A stretch of DNA of 64,000 bases from Kriegella sp963975415 (GCF_963975415.1 NZ_CAXBGN010000003.1:124001-188000), one strand, 5' to 3'; positions 7,548 through 18,194 are shown, counted from the first letter of the stretch. Notes: generated by a model not told the origin, from the sequence alone. A program made the numbers and translations.

Positions 7548-9092
7548 CTACAATTTACCTCTCCAATATTCGGTTTGCAGAATAGCGGGGTTTCTAGATA
7601 TCACAGAGGGGTGTACCGGCCAGAAATATCCTTTTTTAGCATTCCGCGATTGGTTTACCCATGGCACGCCATCATAATAATCCATTCGAATTCGGTCATA
7701 ACCGGACTGGGCTTCACCAACAAACTCAATGGCCCGCTCATCAAAAATGGCTTTTATAAGCGATTCGGTATCGGTACTTCCCGTGTAATTGGGAACGTTG
7801 GCCTGACTTCTTATGGTATTTAAATCTGCGATAGCAAGACCTGATTGCCCTTTACGGGTATTGGCCTCGGCTCTTAATAAATACATATCGGCAAGGCGAA
7901 AGATTAAAATATTCGATTCTGAAAATTGTGCATAGGCATCTTCTGAAGCGGGATCCTGCTCAGCATGCGCATATTTCTGAAGGTATGCGTAGTCTGTATT
8001 CGTTCCATATTCATAAAAGAAAAGTTCTTTTCGTACGTCGTTTTCCCGATCGCTATCTGCTGCCATCATCTCGTTCCCGTAAAAATCGGGATCCATATAA
8101 GGGCTTATTCCATTATTGACACTTTGCCAAACCGGGTAATTTAGGGTAAGTCCCGTGTGATTGTCATCATACTGTATCAACCTGAACGATTCGTTCATCT
8201 CGGCGCTAATATTAATCTCGAAGAGACCCGTCTTCGATTGGCCGATGCACATTTCATCAAAACCATCTTTTCCTTCGTTTACATAGTCTATCAAACTTGC
8301 ACCGCTATTATTGATCACGGCCGTAGTAGCGTCAATCGATTGTTGGATCATTTCGGGGTTGTTGTTATCCCTACTCGCATACCAAAGCGTAATATGGGCC
8401 TTTAGTGCTTCTGCACTTGCCCTATTGGCAGTAATAGCCCAATTGGAGGCACCAGGAGAAGAGTACTGCAATAAGGCAATCGATTTATTCGCAGCCTCGA
8501 GCGCATAATCTAGAACTTCTAGTTCACTGACCCTTGAAGTCTCGACAATATAGCCGTCTTCACTAATAAGTTGGTCTGAACTTTCTATAGATTGTTCTAC
8601 GATTGGAACATCGCCCCAGATACGGGCCATATAAAAATAGGTCAATGACCGAATGAATGCCGCTTCTCCTAAAATTCGGTCCTTTTCCGATTTGGAATCG
8701 AATAGTTCCACGGGCATGTCGGTAACATACTGTTCTATCGTATAGGCCCAGTTGGCGGTGCGATAGAAGTTCTTCCAGTTAATGGAAGCATCACGGTATG
8801 CTAAAACATAATTGCCACTGTTTTCAATGTAGTTGACAATCCAGTTACGACTGTTCATAAAAGTCATACCGGTCCATTCTCCCCAATATAAAAAGTTTGA
8901 TTGGGTCATTATAGCTTCCTTGAATAAGCTGTAAGCCCCGGCTACGGCTTGCTCTGCGTTGGCCTGACTATCCCAAAAAACATCGGGATGTGTGATACTT
9001 ACCGGCTCTTGATCCAACAAATCGGAACAACTTGTTGCACCGAGCAGGCAGAAAGCCATGATATATATTTTAAAATTTTTCATTTGTTTCAT
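7548..9092 (-). CDS. SusD/RagB family outer-membrane lipoprotein (locus 1)
   Basis: 514 residues with a lipoprotein signal (GATSCSDLLDQEP), the hallmark start of SusD proteins. TPR-like helices and the typical middle motif EAAFIRSLTYFYMARIWGDVP follow. The C-terminal end has the ILIFRLADMYLLRAEANTRKG and ERAIEFVGEAQSGYDRIRMD motifs of SusD family proteins. It lids the SusC barrel and captures the glycan. It is 11 bp from SusC. Two adjacent Met codons (9092 and 9083) are possible starts and both keep the signal. Confidence 0.96.
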   Translation of the reverse strand: MKQMKNFKIYIMAFCLLGATSCSDLLDQEPVSITHPDVFWDSQANAEQAVAGAYSLFKEAIMTQSNFLYWGEWTGMTFMNSRNWIVNYIENSGNYVLAYRDASINWKNFYRTANWAYTIEQYVTDMPVELFDSKSEKDRILGEAAFIRSLTYFYMARIWGDVPIVEQSIESSDQLISEDGYIVETSRVSELEVLDYALEAANKSIALLQYSSPGASNWAITANRASAEALKAHITLWYASRDNNNPEMIQQSIDATTAVINNSGASLIDYVNEGKDGFDEMCIGQSKTGLFEINISAEMNESFRLIQYDDNHTGLTLNYPVWQSVNNGISPYMDPDFYGNEMMAADSDRENDVRKELFFYEYGTNTDYAYLQKYAHAEQDPASEDAYAQFSESNILIFRLADMYLLRAEANTRKGQSGLAIADLNTIRSQANVPNYTGSTDTESLIKAIFDERAIEFVGEAQSGYDRIRMDYYDGVPWVNQSRNAKKGYFWPVHPSVISRNPAILQTEYWRGKL

Positions 9093-9103
9093 AGTTATAT
9101 GAT

Positions 9104-12100
9104 TTAAAATTTTGTGTCGATTCCAATGGTAATTGTTCTTGCCTGCGGATATCCGTTTCCGTAGGTATGCCCTTTGGCATCTACCATAGATGCATCGACC
9201 ACTTTCTTAGATCTCTGCCATTGATAGGGATTCAATACCGCTGCAAAGAGTCTTAGGCGTGTCAAGCCGATTTTCTTCATAAAGTTGTCGCTCTGATCAA
9301 AAGTGTAGCCTAAAGAAGCATTGTTTACTTTCCAGTAATCGCCACTTTCTATCCAAAGGGTCTGATTGTCCCTAAAACCATAGAACGCTCCAAGACTTGG
9401 GCTCTGTGGGTATAGTGCAGGGAAATCGACTCCTGCGGCACCGTCCCCCGGCTGCTGCCAGAACGTATAGTCGCTCAGGTCGGCAAGACCGCGTCGGGCC
9501 CAGGCATCACCACCTCGATCGTAGCTGTCCATATAACTATTGAGAACGGTATTTTTTATATCGGCACCAAAGGAAAACTGGCTATAGGCCTGGAAGTACC
9601 ACTTCTTGAATTGTAAATTAACATTGAAAGAACCGGTAATATCGGGAATAGGGGAGAAGTCGGTAGTCAATTTCAAATCATGTTCCTCGTTAAGTAAATA
9701 ATCGCCGTTCAGATCGCTCCATATTGGAAAGCCGGGGCGAATAGTGGCCCAGGCATCCTTTCCTCTCAAGGGTTGGCCTGTAAAGGGGTTTACCGGTAAT
9801 TGGTCTAAATCGTCAATGATGTAATCATTATTGAACATTTTGTAGAGGTTAAGCGGACGCCCTACAACGTAGCCATAATCTCCTCCGATATAGTCTTGAT
9901 TGCCATTGGGCAACTTGGAAACGTAGTTTTTGTTTTGTGCAAAACCTACCGATAATTCCATACGCAGGTCATTTGTTCTAGGGAAAACATGATACCGAAG
10001 CATAGACTCCCAGCCGTAGTTCAATACGCCGGCCACGTTGGTCGGGGCCGAATTGTAGCCTGAATATGCCGGAAAGGCAACATCAAAAAAGAGTTTGTCG
10101 GTACTCTTATTGTAGGCATCGAAAGCCAAACTTACCCTTCTGTTAAACATATCCAAGTCAAAACCAATGTTCCATTGCTCGGTTTCTTCCCATGAAAGGG
10201 ATGCATTGCCAATTTGGTCATAATTTGGAATAACCCCTGTTACACCACCGTAACTGGAAACATTCATTTGGTTGGCCCAATAGGTGTTTCCGCCATATCC
10301 TAGATTGTATTTTCCGAAGCGCAAGTAGTTTTCCGGAAATTGCTTACCGTTGATCCCCCAGCTGCCCCTGATCTTTAAATAATCTATAAAACCTGAAATG
10401 TGCGGTTTAAGAAAAGGTTCGTCGGAAATAACCCACCCTGCATTTAAGGAAGGAAACTTGGCCCAACGTACATCTTTACCAAACCTTGAAGAACCGTCGA
10501 TGCTGAAGTTTCCTCCCACCATGTATCGATTCTTATACTTGTAACTGACGCGCCCGAAGTAGGAGACTAGGGCATTAGCGCTTATATCGGTATAACCACC
10601 GATTTGATCTTGGGTATACCTGCTATTGATCGTTTGAATGGCATCACTACCAAAACCAAAGGCGGTCATGGCCATATCTTCATATTTATTGTAATCTACG
10701 CGATTCCCTAAAACTCCGGTAATTTCGTGTTGGTCATCTGCCCCTAAATTCTCGAAGAGGCTTAAATACGTTTCGGCGGTTATATTTTTTCGATTGTAAA
10801 GGGCATAACTCGCAAAACCATCACCTTCGGTTCTAATGGTTGAAGGTTCGTAAAAGTTTTTCTTATTGCTATCGTAAACGAAACTGAGTTGGGAATTTAG
10901 ACTGAGACCTTTTAATAGATCAAATGTGGCAAAATTGGAAATGGTGAAATTTACGGTTCTATCTTCGTTCAGTTTACCATCCAACTCCCCGCTTAATGAT
11001 TGTATCCTGGCGTCTGAAATATAAAATAGTGAAGACTGTAATCCGGCTGGATCTACGGGCAACGATGAGTTTAGGTTAAAACTTCCTTGATATGGGTTTC
11101 CTTGACCTGTTTGTAGGTCGGTATGGGTGAATCTTGTAATCAATTGGTTTCTGAACTTTTCACCTGCAGTAAAATTGAGGTTCGATGAAAAAGTAATTCG
11201 ATCTACACCGGTACCCTTTATGACTCCTTCTTGATTGTCATATCCCAATGAAATTCGATAATTGGTTTTCTCGCTGCCACCTCTAACACTAAAATCGTAT
11301 TGTTGGTCTATGCCGGTTTTATAGAACAGGCCTTGATAGTCGACATTATTGTTGAATGCCGGGTTGATGCTATCAGTCAATACCATGGGGGTTTGATCAG
11401 ACTGTAGTTCATTGGGTTGCCACCATCTCTGGATCATATCCATTTTGGCCTGACGTTCAGCTCCACCCACCAAAATGGGTACCAAATTGGGTTTTGGCTG
11501 CATTCCTAAACTGGTCGAGAACGAAAATTCAGGTTTGTCTAAAGCGGCTCCTTTTTTGGTTTCAATAATGATGACACCGTTCGCTCCCCTAGATCCGTAG
11601 ATGGCCGCGGCCGAGGCATCTTTCAAAACATCGATGCTGGCGATATCGTTAGGGTTGAGCGATGCCAAGAAATCGATGTTCGATACGCCATACCCGGCTA
11701 AATCTTCAAGGCTGGTCTGTACACCGTCAATAACATATAAGGGGCTGCTATAGGCCAAATCTGCATCAATATCTCCGCCTATACTTGTATTCCCGCGAAT
11801 CATCAAAGCGCCTCTACCTGCGGGTGCACCGGTCATGTTTACACTTTGAATACCTGTGGCCTGGGTAGCGATCAATCCCGATACGTCTAAAACAGGAATT
11901 CCTTCGATATCAGTACTTTTGATACTTGACACAGCACTGGTAACGTCTCTTTTAAATACTTTTTGATAGCCAATCAAGACAACATCGTCTAATTGGGTCG
12001 CATCGGGCTCCAAGGTAACATCGATCTGTGTCTGGTTTCCAACACTGATTTCTTGTAGCTTATAACCCAAATATGAAAACGCTAAAAACATATCGGCATC

Positions 12101-12295
12101 TTTTACCGTAATGGAATAGTTGCCATCAAAATCTGATTGGGTTCCGTTGGTAGTTCCTTTAACTACCACAGATGCTCCAGGTAGAGGAACTCCATTTTCG
12201 TCAAAAACGGTTCCTTCGACCGTTATATCTTGGGCATGGGCGAAGTGCACCATACTCAAAATCAGAATTAATAAACAAGTTAGTGGTTTTTTCAT
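9104..12295 (-). CDS. SusC/RagA family TonB-linked outer-membrane protein (locus 1)
   Basis: 1,063 residues with a signal peptide ending near HAQ. The CarboxypepD_reg-like domain at ~22-105 (TVEGTVFDENGVPLPGASVV) leads into a plug domain with DVLKDASAAAIYGSRGANGV. A long beta barrel follows and ends in an aromatic residue (DTKF). It imports oligosaccharides with energy from TonB. No FecR-interacting N-terminal extension is present, so control more likely comes through the HTCS at 14106 than through an anti-sigma system. It is first in a four-gene operon. Confidence 0.96.
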   Translation of the reverse strand: MKKPLTCLLILILSMVHFAHAQDITVEGTVFDENGVPLPGASVVVKGTTNGTQSDFDGNYSITVKDADMFLAFSYLGYKLQEISVGNQTQIDVTLEPDATQLDDVVLIGYQKVFKRDVTSAVSSIKSTDIEGIPVLDVSGLIATQATGIQSVNMTGAPAGRGALMIRGNTSIGGDIDADLAYSSPLYVIDGVQTSLEDLAGYGVSNIDFLASLNPNDIASIDVLKDASAAAIYGSRGANGVIIIETKKGAALDKPEFSFSTSLGMQPKPNLVPILVGGAERQAKMDMIQRWWQPNELQSDQTPMVLTDSINPAFNNNVDYQGLFYKTGIDQQYDFSVRGGSEKTNYRISLGYDNQEGVIKGTGVDRITFSSNLNFTAGEKFRNQLITRFTHTDLQTGQGNPYQGSFNLNSSLPVDPAGLQSSLFYISDARIQSLSGELDGKLNEDRTVNFTISNFATFDLLKGLSLNSQLSFVYDSNKKNFYEPSTIRTEGDGFASYALYNRKNITAETYLSLFENLGADDQHEITGVLGNRVDYNKYEDMAMTAFGFGSDAIQTINSRYTQDQIGGYTDISANALVSYFGRVSYKYKNRYMVGGNFSIDGSSRFGKDVRWAKFPSLNAGWVISDEPFLKPHISGFIDYLKIRGSWGINGKQFPENYLRFGKYNLGYGGNTYWANQMNVSSYGGVTGVIPNYDQIGNASLSWEETEQWNIGFDLDMFNRRVSLAFDAYNKSTDKLFFDVAFPAYSGYNSAPTNVAGVLNYGWESMLRYHVFPRTNDLRMELSVGFAQNKNYVSKLPNGNQDYIGGDYGYVVGRPLNLYKMFNNDYIIDDLDQLPVNPFTGQPLRGKDAWATIRPGFPIWSDLNGDYLLNEEHDLKLTTDFSPIPDITGSFNVNLQFKKWYFQAYSQFSFGADIKNTVLNSYMDSYDRGGDAWARRGLADLSDYTFWQQPGDGAAGVDFPALYPQSPSLGAFYGFRDNQTLWIESGDYWKVNNASLGYTFDQSDNFMKKIGLTRLRLFAAVLNPYQWQRSKKVVDASMVDAKGHTYGNGYPQARTITIGIDTKF

Positions 12296-12433
12296 TGATC
12301 TAGTTTAAATTAGTAATCGGTTGATTTTAAAATTTTTAGGGCCTTGTTTTTAATAATAATTTCAGTTCATACTTTTTTTTGAATGTAGTTTTTGGTGATA
12401 GTCATGGTTCAGTGAAGATTGAATTGTCTTTTT

Positions 12434-12463
12434 AAACCCATTCCATTGTCATGAAATGGGTTT
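12434..12463. repeat. Inverted repeat between SusC and GH109 genes
   Basis: Arms AAACCCATT (12434-12442) and AATGGGTTT (12455-12463) flank a 12-bp loop. The T run follows on the plus strand, where no gene ends, while on the minus strand the stem is followed by A. It could still act as a weak hairpin after GH109 or as a protein-binding site. The rest of the 12296-12512 gap shows no clear promoter element. Confidence 0.4.
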
Positions 12464-12512
12464 TTGTAAAACAAACTAACTTAGACAACTCAAAGTTTTT
12501 TAGAAGACAAGC

Positions 12513-13877
12513 TTAATAGGTATCCTTTATCCAGTTATACGGTTTTCTCTTTATCCAAGTGCCTCTGGTGAAATCGGGAAAATCTTGAGGCTCGCCGTTG
12601 TTTTCAATAGACAGTTCAGAGAGCGGGGTGACTGCACTCCATGCCGCCGCATCATAGGCATCCATGGGAGGTGCTATATTTTCTTTCGCAGATTCTATAA
12701 ACGCATTCATTACGTAAAAATCTATTCCTCCGTGGCCTGCTTCTGTTGCACTGCTACCATATTTTTTCCATAATGGGTGGTCGTACTTTTCGATCCATGT
12801 GTCCATGTTTTCCCAGCCATGCCCTTCGGTTGTGCCTTCTATGTGTATGCGTTGGGTGTGGTAATCAAAATCGGTAAGACCCTGCGCACCTTGAACTTTA
12901 AACCCTAAGGAATACGGATGGGGGTTGTTTACATTGTGTGTTACGATAATCGTTTCTCCATTGGAAGTTTCAATGGTGGAAGTGATGATGTCACCCTGTT
13001 TGAATTTGATTTTGGCGTTGGGGTGGCTCTCCCCAGCGGTATCTACAATATATTTATGCAGACCGACGCCTTTTGTAGCATGTGAAGTAAGGGATAGAAA
13101 ACGATTTCCCCTATTGATATCGGCCATAACGGCGACAGGCCCCAAACCATGGGTGGGATAAACGTCTGCATTTCGTAATAAAGAGTGTTGGGTTCTCCAT
13201 GCCGATTCAGAAATTCCTTTGGTCCCGAATTCAGCGCCCTTTCCGTATGCCGTTTTACCATCATTGAACTTTACACCTCGTAGATCATGTTGGTAACCGC
13301 ATCTAAAGTGCAAGAGCTCTCCGAAAACATTCTGTTTCACCATATTTAAAACGGCAAGAACGTCACGTCTGTAGTTCACGTTTTCAAGTATCATTAAGTG
13401 GCTACCGGTTTCTTCATGGGTGTTTACGAGATCCCAACATTCTTCAAGGGTATTGGCAGCTGATACTTCCAAACCAGTATATTTTCCGGCTTTCATAGCG
13501 TCTACTGCCATTTTGGTATGCCACAACCACGGGGTGGCGATGACAACAGCATCTATTTCGGTCAAGGCCAATAGGTTTTTGTAGTCATGTTCGTTTTTCC
13601 CAAAAGTCTTCGCCTTTTTTTGACCGGCTTTTTGAATATGGTCTTGGGCGATTTGAATTCGGTTCGGATCTATATCACAGATGGCAATGACAACAACATC
13701 TTCCCTTTTTAGTAGATTGTTCAAATGGTTTGTTCCCCTAAGTCCAACACCAATTACGCCAACTCTTAATTTTTGGGAGCCCTTACTTAAACCATTTCCC
13801 AAGGTGAGGTTTGGCAATAAGGCAATGCCGGCACCGGTCATTGTCGTTTTCTTAATAAAACTTCTTCTTTGATTCAT
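12513..13877 (-). CDS. GH109-type Gfo/Idh/MocA family glycosidase (predicted alpha-N-acetylgalactosaminidase)
   Basis: 454 residues with a twin-arginine signal (RRSFIKK then a hydrophobic stretch). The NAD-binding Rossmann fold starts at ~37 with VGVIGVGLRGTNHL. The substrate domain contains ENVNYRRDVLAVLNMVKQN, FGELLHFRCGYQHDLR and HGLGPVA. This combination is typical of GH109, which hydrolyses terminal alpha-GalNAc by an NAD-dependent redox mechanism. Substrate identity is carried over from the family, and other Gfo/Idh/MocA activities remain possible. It is upstream of the SusC operon in the same direction, separated by 217 bp, and divergent from the HTCS. This suggests an alpha-GalNAc-containing substrate for locus 1. 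Confidence 0.87.
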   Translation of the reverse strand: MNQRRSFIKKTTMTGAGIALLPNLTLGNGLSKGSQKLRVGVIGVGLRGTNHLNNLLKREDVVVIAICDIDPNRIQIAQDHIQKAGQKKAKTFGKNEHDYKNLLALTEIDAVVIATPWLWHTKMAVDAMKAGKYTGLEVSAANTLEECWDLVNTHEETGSHLMILENVNYRRDVLAVLNMVKQNVFGELLHFRCGYQHDLRGVKFNDGKTAYGKGAEFGTKGISESAWRTQHSLLRNADVYPTHGLGPVAVMADINRGNRFLSLTSHATKGVGLHKYIVDTAGESHPNAKIKFKQGDIITSTIETSNGETIIVTHNVNNPHPYSLGFKVQGAQGLTDFDYHTQRIHIEGTTEGHGWENMDTWIEKYDHPLWKKYGSSATEAGHGGIDFYVMNAFIESAKENIAPPMDAYDAAAWSAVTPLSELSIENNGEPQDFPDFTRGTWIKRKPYNWIKDTY

Positions 13878-14031
13878 ATTTTGCTAAATAATAATGATGT
13901 GTTGAATGTTGAGCAAATATTAAGATTGTGTTAATTGTTTAGGGGTGCTTTTTTTTGCGTTCTAGGGGTAAATTTTCGGATGTTCGAGCCTTATGAAGTT
14001 TTTTTCCACCTTTTTGAAGAAAATACCTCCT

Positions 14032-14061
14032 TTTGGTTGCTGCCAATTATGGGTACATTTG
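14032..14061 (+). promoter_or_regulatory. Promoter of HTCS 1
   Basis: TTTG (14032-14035), an 18-bp spacer and TACATTTG (14054-14061) match the Bacteroidetes -33/-7 consensus. The predicted transcript would start about 35-40 bases before the TTG start codon of the HTCS. Confidence 0.65.
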
Positions 14062-14105
14062 TTAGCTGGTATAATAAAAGGGGCTTGCCCGGCTAATTCT
14101 ACTTA

Positions 14106-17100
14106 TTGAACAAAGAATTGAAAAGGAAGAGAATATATGGGGTGCTTTTGTTGGCGCTCTTTCTGTGTACCTATTTATTTGGTCAGCAACCTTCCAATTT
14201 CATCCACCTTCCTTTTAAACTGAATAATCATAACATTAAAGTTACCCACACCGTACAAGACAGTCTTGGTTTTGTTTGGTTGGCACATGCTGAAGGAATA
14301 TCTAAATACGACGGTTATAATTATGAGTTCATCTCAAAAGATCTGATTTTTAAAAACGATACAACCTCAGACGAAGTAAAAAAGGTGTTTCGGGATACGA
14401 AGGGAGTGATTTGGGCCTTGTCGTTGAACGGTCAACTATCTTATTTGCATAAAAACGGAACATTCTTGTCCATCGATGATTCGATTATAGATTTTCAGAA
14501 ACTTCACGAGGTCAATACGGTATATGAAGACGATGGAAATATTTGGATGGCCACCAAAAAAGGATCTGTCTATTCGTATGACCACGACCAAGGTATTCTC
14601 GATAGTATTACTACTGTTCCCGTAGATGCTTTCGGCCTAAATAAGATCAATTCACTAGTTGTTAGAAAATCAGATCAGCTTGTGATAAGTACTTACAAAG
14701 GGCCCCTCTTCATTTATTATTTGGAAACGAGACGGTTGGAAACACTCGATCTGCCTTACGATTATACTTTGGCAGATAACAACTTATTGCTTTTGGATAA
14801 GAAGAATAGACTTTGGATCGGTTCTTCATATGTTGACCATGACATCGTTATTTACGATTTTACCAAAGAATCTTTTGTTCAAGATGAAATCATAAATGCG
14901 AAATGGAGAGATCAATTGAATGAATTGTTTACTACTATGTATTGCGATATACATGGATTTATTTGGTTGGGAACCGATGGTAATGGACTTTATAAAATCG
15001 ATCCCGATTCTGGGAGCCTTACGATATATAAGCACAACGATTTAAATGAGTTTTCATTGAGCACGAATACCATAATCGGCATAAATGAAGATTTAAAGAA
15101 TAATTTATGGGTGCTCACCAATTATGGCGATATCAACATTCTAAGAAATAGGAACCATCAGATAAATTATCATTCTGGTTCTATTCAAGACCGGCCAGCT
15201 CGGGTATTATCTTCTTATAGGGGAAAAGATGGTACATTATGGATAGGAACTGACGGAAACGGTATTACCAAGGTGACGCATGAAGGAAGGGAAGATCAGT
15301 TTTTTGAAAATTCACCGGATAACAAAGGATTTTACATTCACTCGATCAATGAAGATGCCAAAGGTAATGTATGGGTAGCTACATACAAGAATGGGTTGTG
15401 GGTGGGAAATTCCGGGAATACTGAATTTTCTAAAGTCTCATTACAAAACTCCAAAAATATTGTGGCGCTAGACGTTCGCTTTATTTTTAAGGATTCAAGG
15501 CAAAGGTTATGGGTAACCACAGATCTAGGGGTATATCTTTTTTCCGATAAAGATACGTTGTTGGCCTATTTTGAAAATGGATCAGCCGGATTGTTGGGCT
15601 TAATTTCTCAGAGTGTGGTCGAAGATACTTCCGGAACCGTCTGGTTGGCCTACAACGGAGGTGGGTTATTTCGATTCAACGAAAATTTTAAAGACCTCTC
15701 AAAATCTAGTTTTACTAGGTTCGGGCACGTAGAGGATCGTTTGATTTCCAATAAAAATTATGACATCTGGTCAATGGCTACAAGTGATTCTGAGGGCTTA
15801 TGGTTGGTTACCGTAAATGGAGATTTGACAAAATTCGATATAGCAGATCAAAAGTTTGAACATATAAAAATCAATGGGGTCTATGACAATACCGTCTTTC
15901 GATCTGTATTGTTGGAAAATAGGGATAATTTATGGTTGGGGTCTACCAATGGTATCTGGCATTTGAATTTGAGGGATGCGACTTCAAGGGTGTTTCAAAA
16001 AAGTGATGAACTTCAAGATGACTCCTTTATGCAAAGAAGCGCACATAAAGGTTCTGACGGCTCTTTCTATTTTGGTGGGTTAAATGGAGTCAACTACTTT
16101 AAACCGAATCAAGTAAAAAAGGAGAAAACAGTAGCAAAGTTATTTGTCGAAGATATTGATATTTTAAATCAACCAGCTATTTCGGTTATTCCGGATCAAA
16201 TTAAAGAAGGTGTTGAAAAAATAGAGGAGTTGCAATTGAATCATGACCAATCTTCCTTTTCCTTTCGGTTTCTGGCGATTGACAATGTTCTTTTTTCCAA
16301 CTATAACTACGCTTACAGACTCAGAGGATTTAATAACAATTGGATTGATTCGGAAAAGGAACGTTTAGCGGCCTATACCAACATACCTCCGGGAAATTAT
16401 GTTTTTGAGGTAAAGGCCAGTTCCAATAACGGGGAATGGGACATCGCCCAGAAATCGATAGCAATTACAATATTGCCCACTTTATGGAAAACACCATTGG
16501 CAAAGTTCTTTTATGCTTTATTGTTCGTGGGGCTGCTGTATGGTATTGCTGTTTGGATAAGACTTCGCAATAGAGTGGTGGCCGATGAATTGCAGCATAA
16601 ACACGAAAGAGAGCTCTATGCATTAAAAATGGATTTCTTTGCCAAGATGTCACATGAAATACAAACTCCTTTGACTTTGATCCTGATTCCCTTGGAAAAC
16701 ATGCTGGATCGGGCCCGAAAGAGTGGCAATGTTATTTTACAGCAGCGACTTCGATTAATATCAAACAATGCCAATCGATTATCTAGAATCGTTTTCGAAC
16801 TTACATCGCTTCGCGATAAAGAACTTGAGAGGCTGGTCTTGCGACCTGCCGAAAATAATCTTATCGCAGACTTGAAAGAAATTACCGGTTCGTTCAATGA
16901 ACAAGCGACGTTTAAGGGTATCAGTTTTAATTGCAGTTACCCGAGCGGTGAGATTAAATTATGGTACGATAAAGACAAGATAGAGCATATTTTGTTTAAT
17001 CTATTGTCGAATGCATTTAAGTTTACGCCCAAAGGGGGGGCAATAATTTTAGATGTCATCGTCGAAGATTGGGAAAGACATGTGAAAATTTCAATAACCG

Positions 17101-18194
17101 ATTCCGGTCCAGGAATTCCCAGAGATGAACTGCAAAACATTTTTCAGTTGTTCTACCAGTCCGATGCGGGCAAGCAAAAAGTAGGAACCGGGATTGGATT
17201 GGCATTGACCAAAGAATTGGTTGATTTACATCACGGTAAAATTGATGTGAAATCAGACCCGGTAAAAGGTTCTTGCTTTAGTTTTAGTCTGCCTCTTGAC
17301 AAAAACAACCGGAAAAGTTCGGAAGTTGACTTAACAGTCAAAGAGACCATTATTGATGTTGCTGACGTTGGTAACGATTTGATGCCGGAAAATAATGCGA
17401 AAGGGCGTGCGAAACTGACGAAGACTATTTTAGTGGTTGAGGATAACTACGAACTACAAATATCTTTAAAAGATATTTTTAGCGACTATTACAATGTGCT
17501 ATTGGCCGAAAATGGTGAAGAAGGTTATGCTTTGGCCCTTGAACATAACCCTGATTTGATTATCAGTGATATAATGATGCCAAAAATGGACGGTATTGAA
17601 ATGAGCACTAAGCTTCAAAAAAATGAACTTACCACACATATTCCCATAATTTTGCTTACCGCCAAGAAAACTTCGAAAAATAAATTATTGGGTTTACGCA
17701 GCGGAGCCGTCGAATATATTGGCAAACCTTTTAATATAAACGAGCTGGTCTTGAAGGTAAACAATATCATCACTCGAAGTGATCGCATTATTCTAAAATA
17801 CAAGAATGATTTGATTACCGCTCCAAAGAGCGGATCTGGTAAATCGCAAGATGAGGTTTTTCTTGAAAAACTGGTGGAATTGGTCGAGAATCAAATGAGC
17901 GACCCTGATTTTAAGTTAGAAGATTTGTCTGCAGATTTGAATATGAGCTATTCTGCCATTTACAGAAAATTTCAGGCCTTGACCGGTAAGAAAATTGTAG
18001 AATTCGTAAGAACAATGCGTCTTAAAAAAGCAGCCATTTTAATAGCGGAGTGTAATTATTCGGTTTCGGAAGCCGCTTTTTTAGTAGGTTTTAATGATCC
18101 TAAATATTTTTCAAAATGTTTTAAAAAAGAGTTTGGCAAGAACCCTGGAAAACTAAAGGGAAAAGGCAATAGTGATAAAATATCAAATTCATAA
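14106..18194 (+). CDS. Hybrid two-component system regulator (HTCS), locus 1
   Basis: 1,362 residues. The start is TTG: an in-frame stop at 14094-14096 and the absence of a nearby Met leave no better choice, and the TTG gives a proper signal peptide. Residues ~30-700 are two-component propeller repeats and ~735-780 the Y_Y_Y domain, both periplasmic. A membrane segment lies at ~800-820. The kinase H-box FFAKMSHEIQTPLTLI is at ~840-855, with Gln where Arg or Lys is usual after HEI. The ATPase, receiver (DLIISDIMMPK, ~1148-1160) and AraC-type HTH (~1260-1345) domains follow. It senses a glycan fragment and should activate the neighbouring SusC/SusD operon and GH109 gene. Confidence 0.95.
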   Translation: MNKELKRKRIYGVLLLALFLCTYLFGQQPSNFIHLPFKLNNHNIKVTHTVQDSLGFVWLAHAEGISKYDGYNYEFISKDLIFKNDTTSDEVKKVFRDTKGVIWALSLNGQLSYLHKNGTFLSIDDSIIDFQKLHEVNTVYEDDGNIWMATKKGSVYSYDHDQGILDSITTVPVDAFGLNKINSLVVRKSDQLVISTYKGPLFIYYLETRRLETLDLPYDYTLADNNLLLLDKKNRLWIGSSYVDHDIVIYDFTKESFVQDEIINAKWRDQLNELFTTMYCDIHGFIWLGTDGNGLYKIDPDSGSLTIYKHNDLNEFSLSTNTIIGINEDLKNNLWVLTNYGDINILRNRNHQINYHSGSIQDRPARVLSSYRGKDGTLWIGTDGNGITKVTHEGREDQFFENSPDNKGFYIHSINEDAKGNVWVATYKNGLWVGNSGNTEFSKVSLQNSKNIVALDVRFIFKDSRQRLWVTTDLGVYLFSDKDTLLAYFENGSAGLLGLISQSVVEDTSGTVWLAYNGGGLFRFNENFKDLSKSSFTRFGHVEDRLISNKNYDIWSMATSDSEGLWLVTVNGDLTKFDIADQKFEHIKINGVYDNTVFRSVLLENRDNLWLGSTNGIWHLNLRDATSRVFQKSDELQDDSFMQRSAHKGSDGSFYFGGLNGVNYFKPNQVKKEKTVAKLFVEDIDILNQPAISVIPDQIKEGVEKIEELQLNHDQSSFSFRFLAIDNVLFSNYNYAYRLRGFNNNWIDSEKERLAAYTNIPPGNYVFEVKASSNNGEWDIAQKSIAITILPTLWKTPLAKFFYALLFVGLLYGIAVWIRLRNRVVADELQHKHERELYALKMDFFAKMSHEIQTPLTLILIPLENMLDRARKSGNVILQQRLRLISNNANRLSRIVFELTSLRDKELERLVLRPAENNLIADLKEITGSFNEQATFKGISFNCSYPSGEIKLWYDKDKIEHILFNLLSNAFKFTPKGGAIILDVIVEDWERHVKISITDSGPGIPRDELQNIFQLFYQSDAGKQKVGTGIGLALTKELVDLHHGKIDVKSDPVKGSCFSFSLPLDKNNRKSSEVDLTVKETIIDVADVGNDLMPENNAKGRAKLTKTILVVEDNYELQISLKDIFSDYYNVLLAENGEEGYALALEHNPDLIISDIMMPKMDGIEMSTKLQKNELTTHIPIILLTAKKTSKNKLLGLRSGAVEYIGKPFNINELVLKVNNIITRSDRIILKYKNDLITAPKSGSGKSQDEVFLEKLVELVENQMSDPDFKLEDLSADLNMSYSAIYRKFQALTGKKIVEFVRTMRLKKAAILIAECNYSVSEAAFLVGFNDPKYFSKCFKKEFGKNPGKLKGKGNSDKISNS

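Noticed and set aside
12434..12463. Inverted repeat as a terminator for GH109
   Set aside because: On the minus strand the stem is followed by A rather than T. It is listed as an inverted repeat only.
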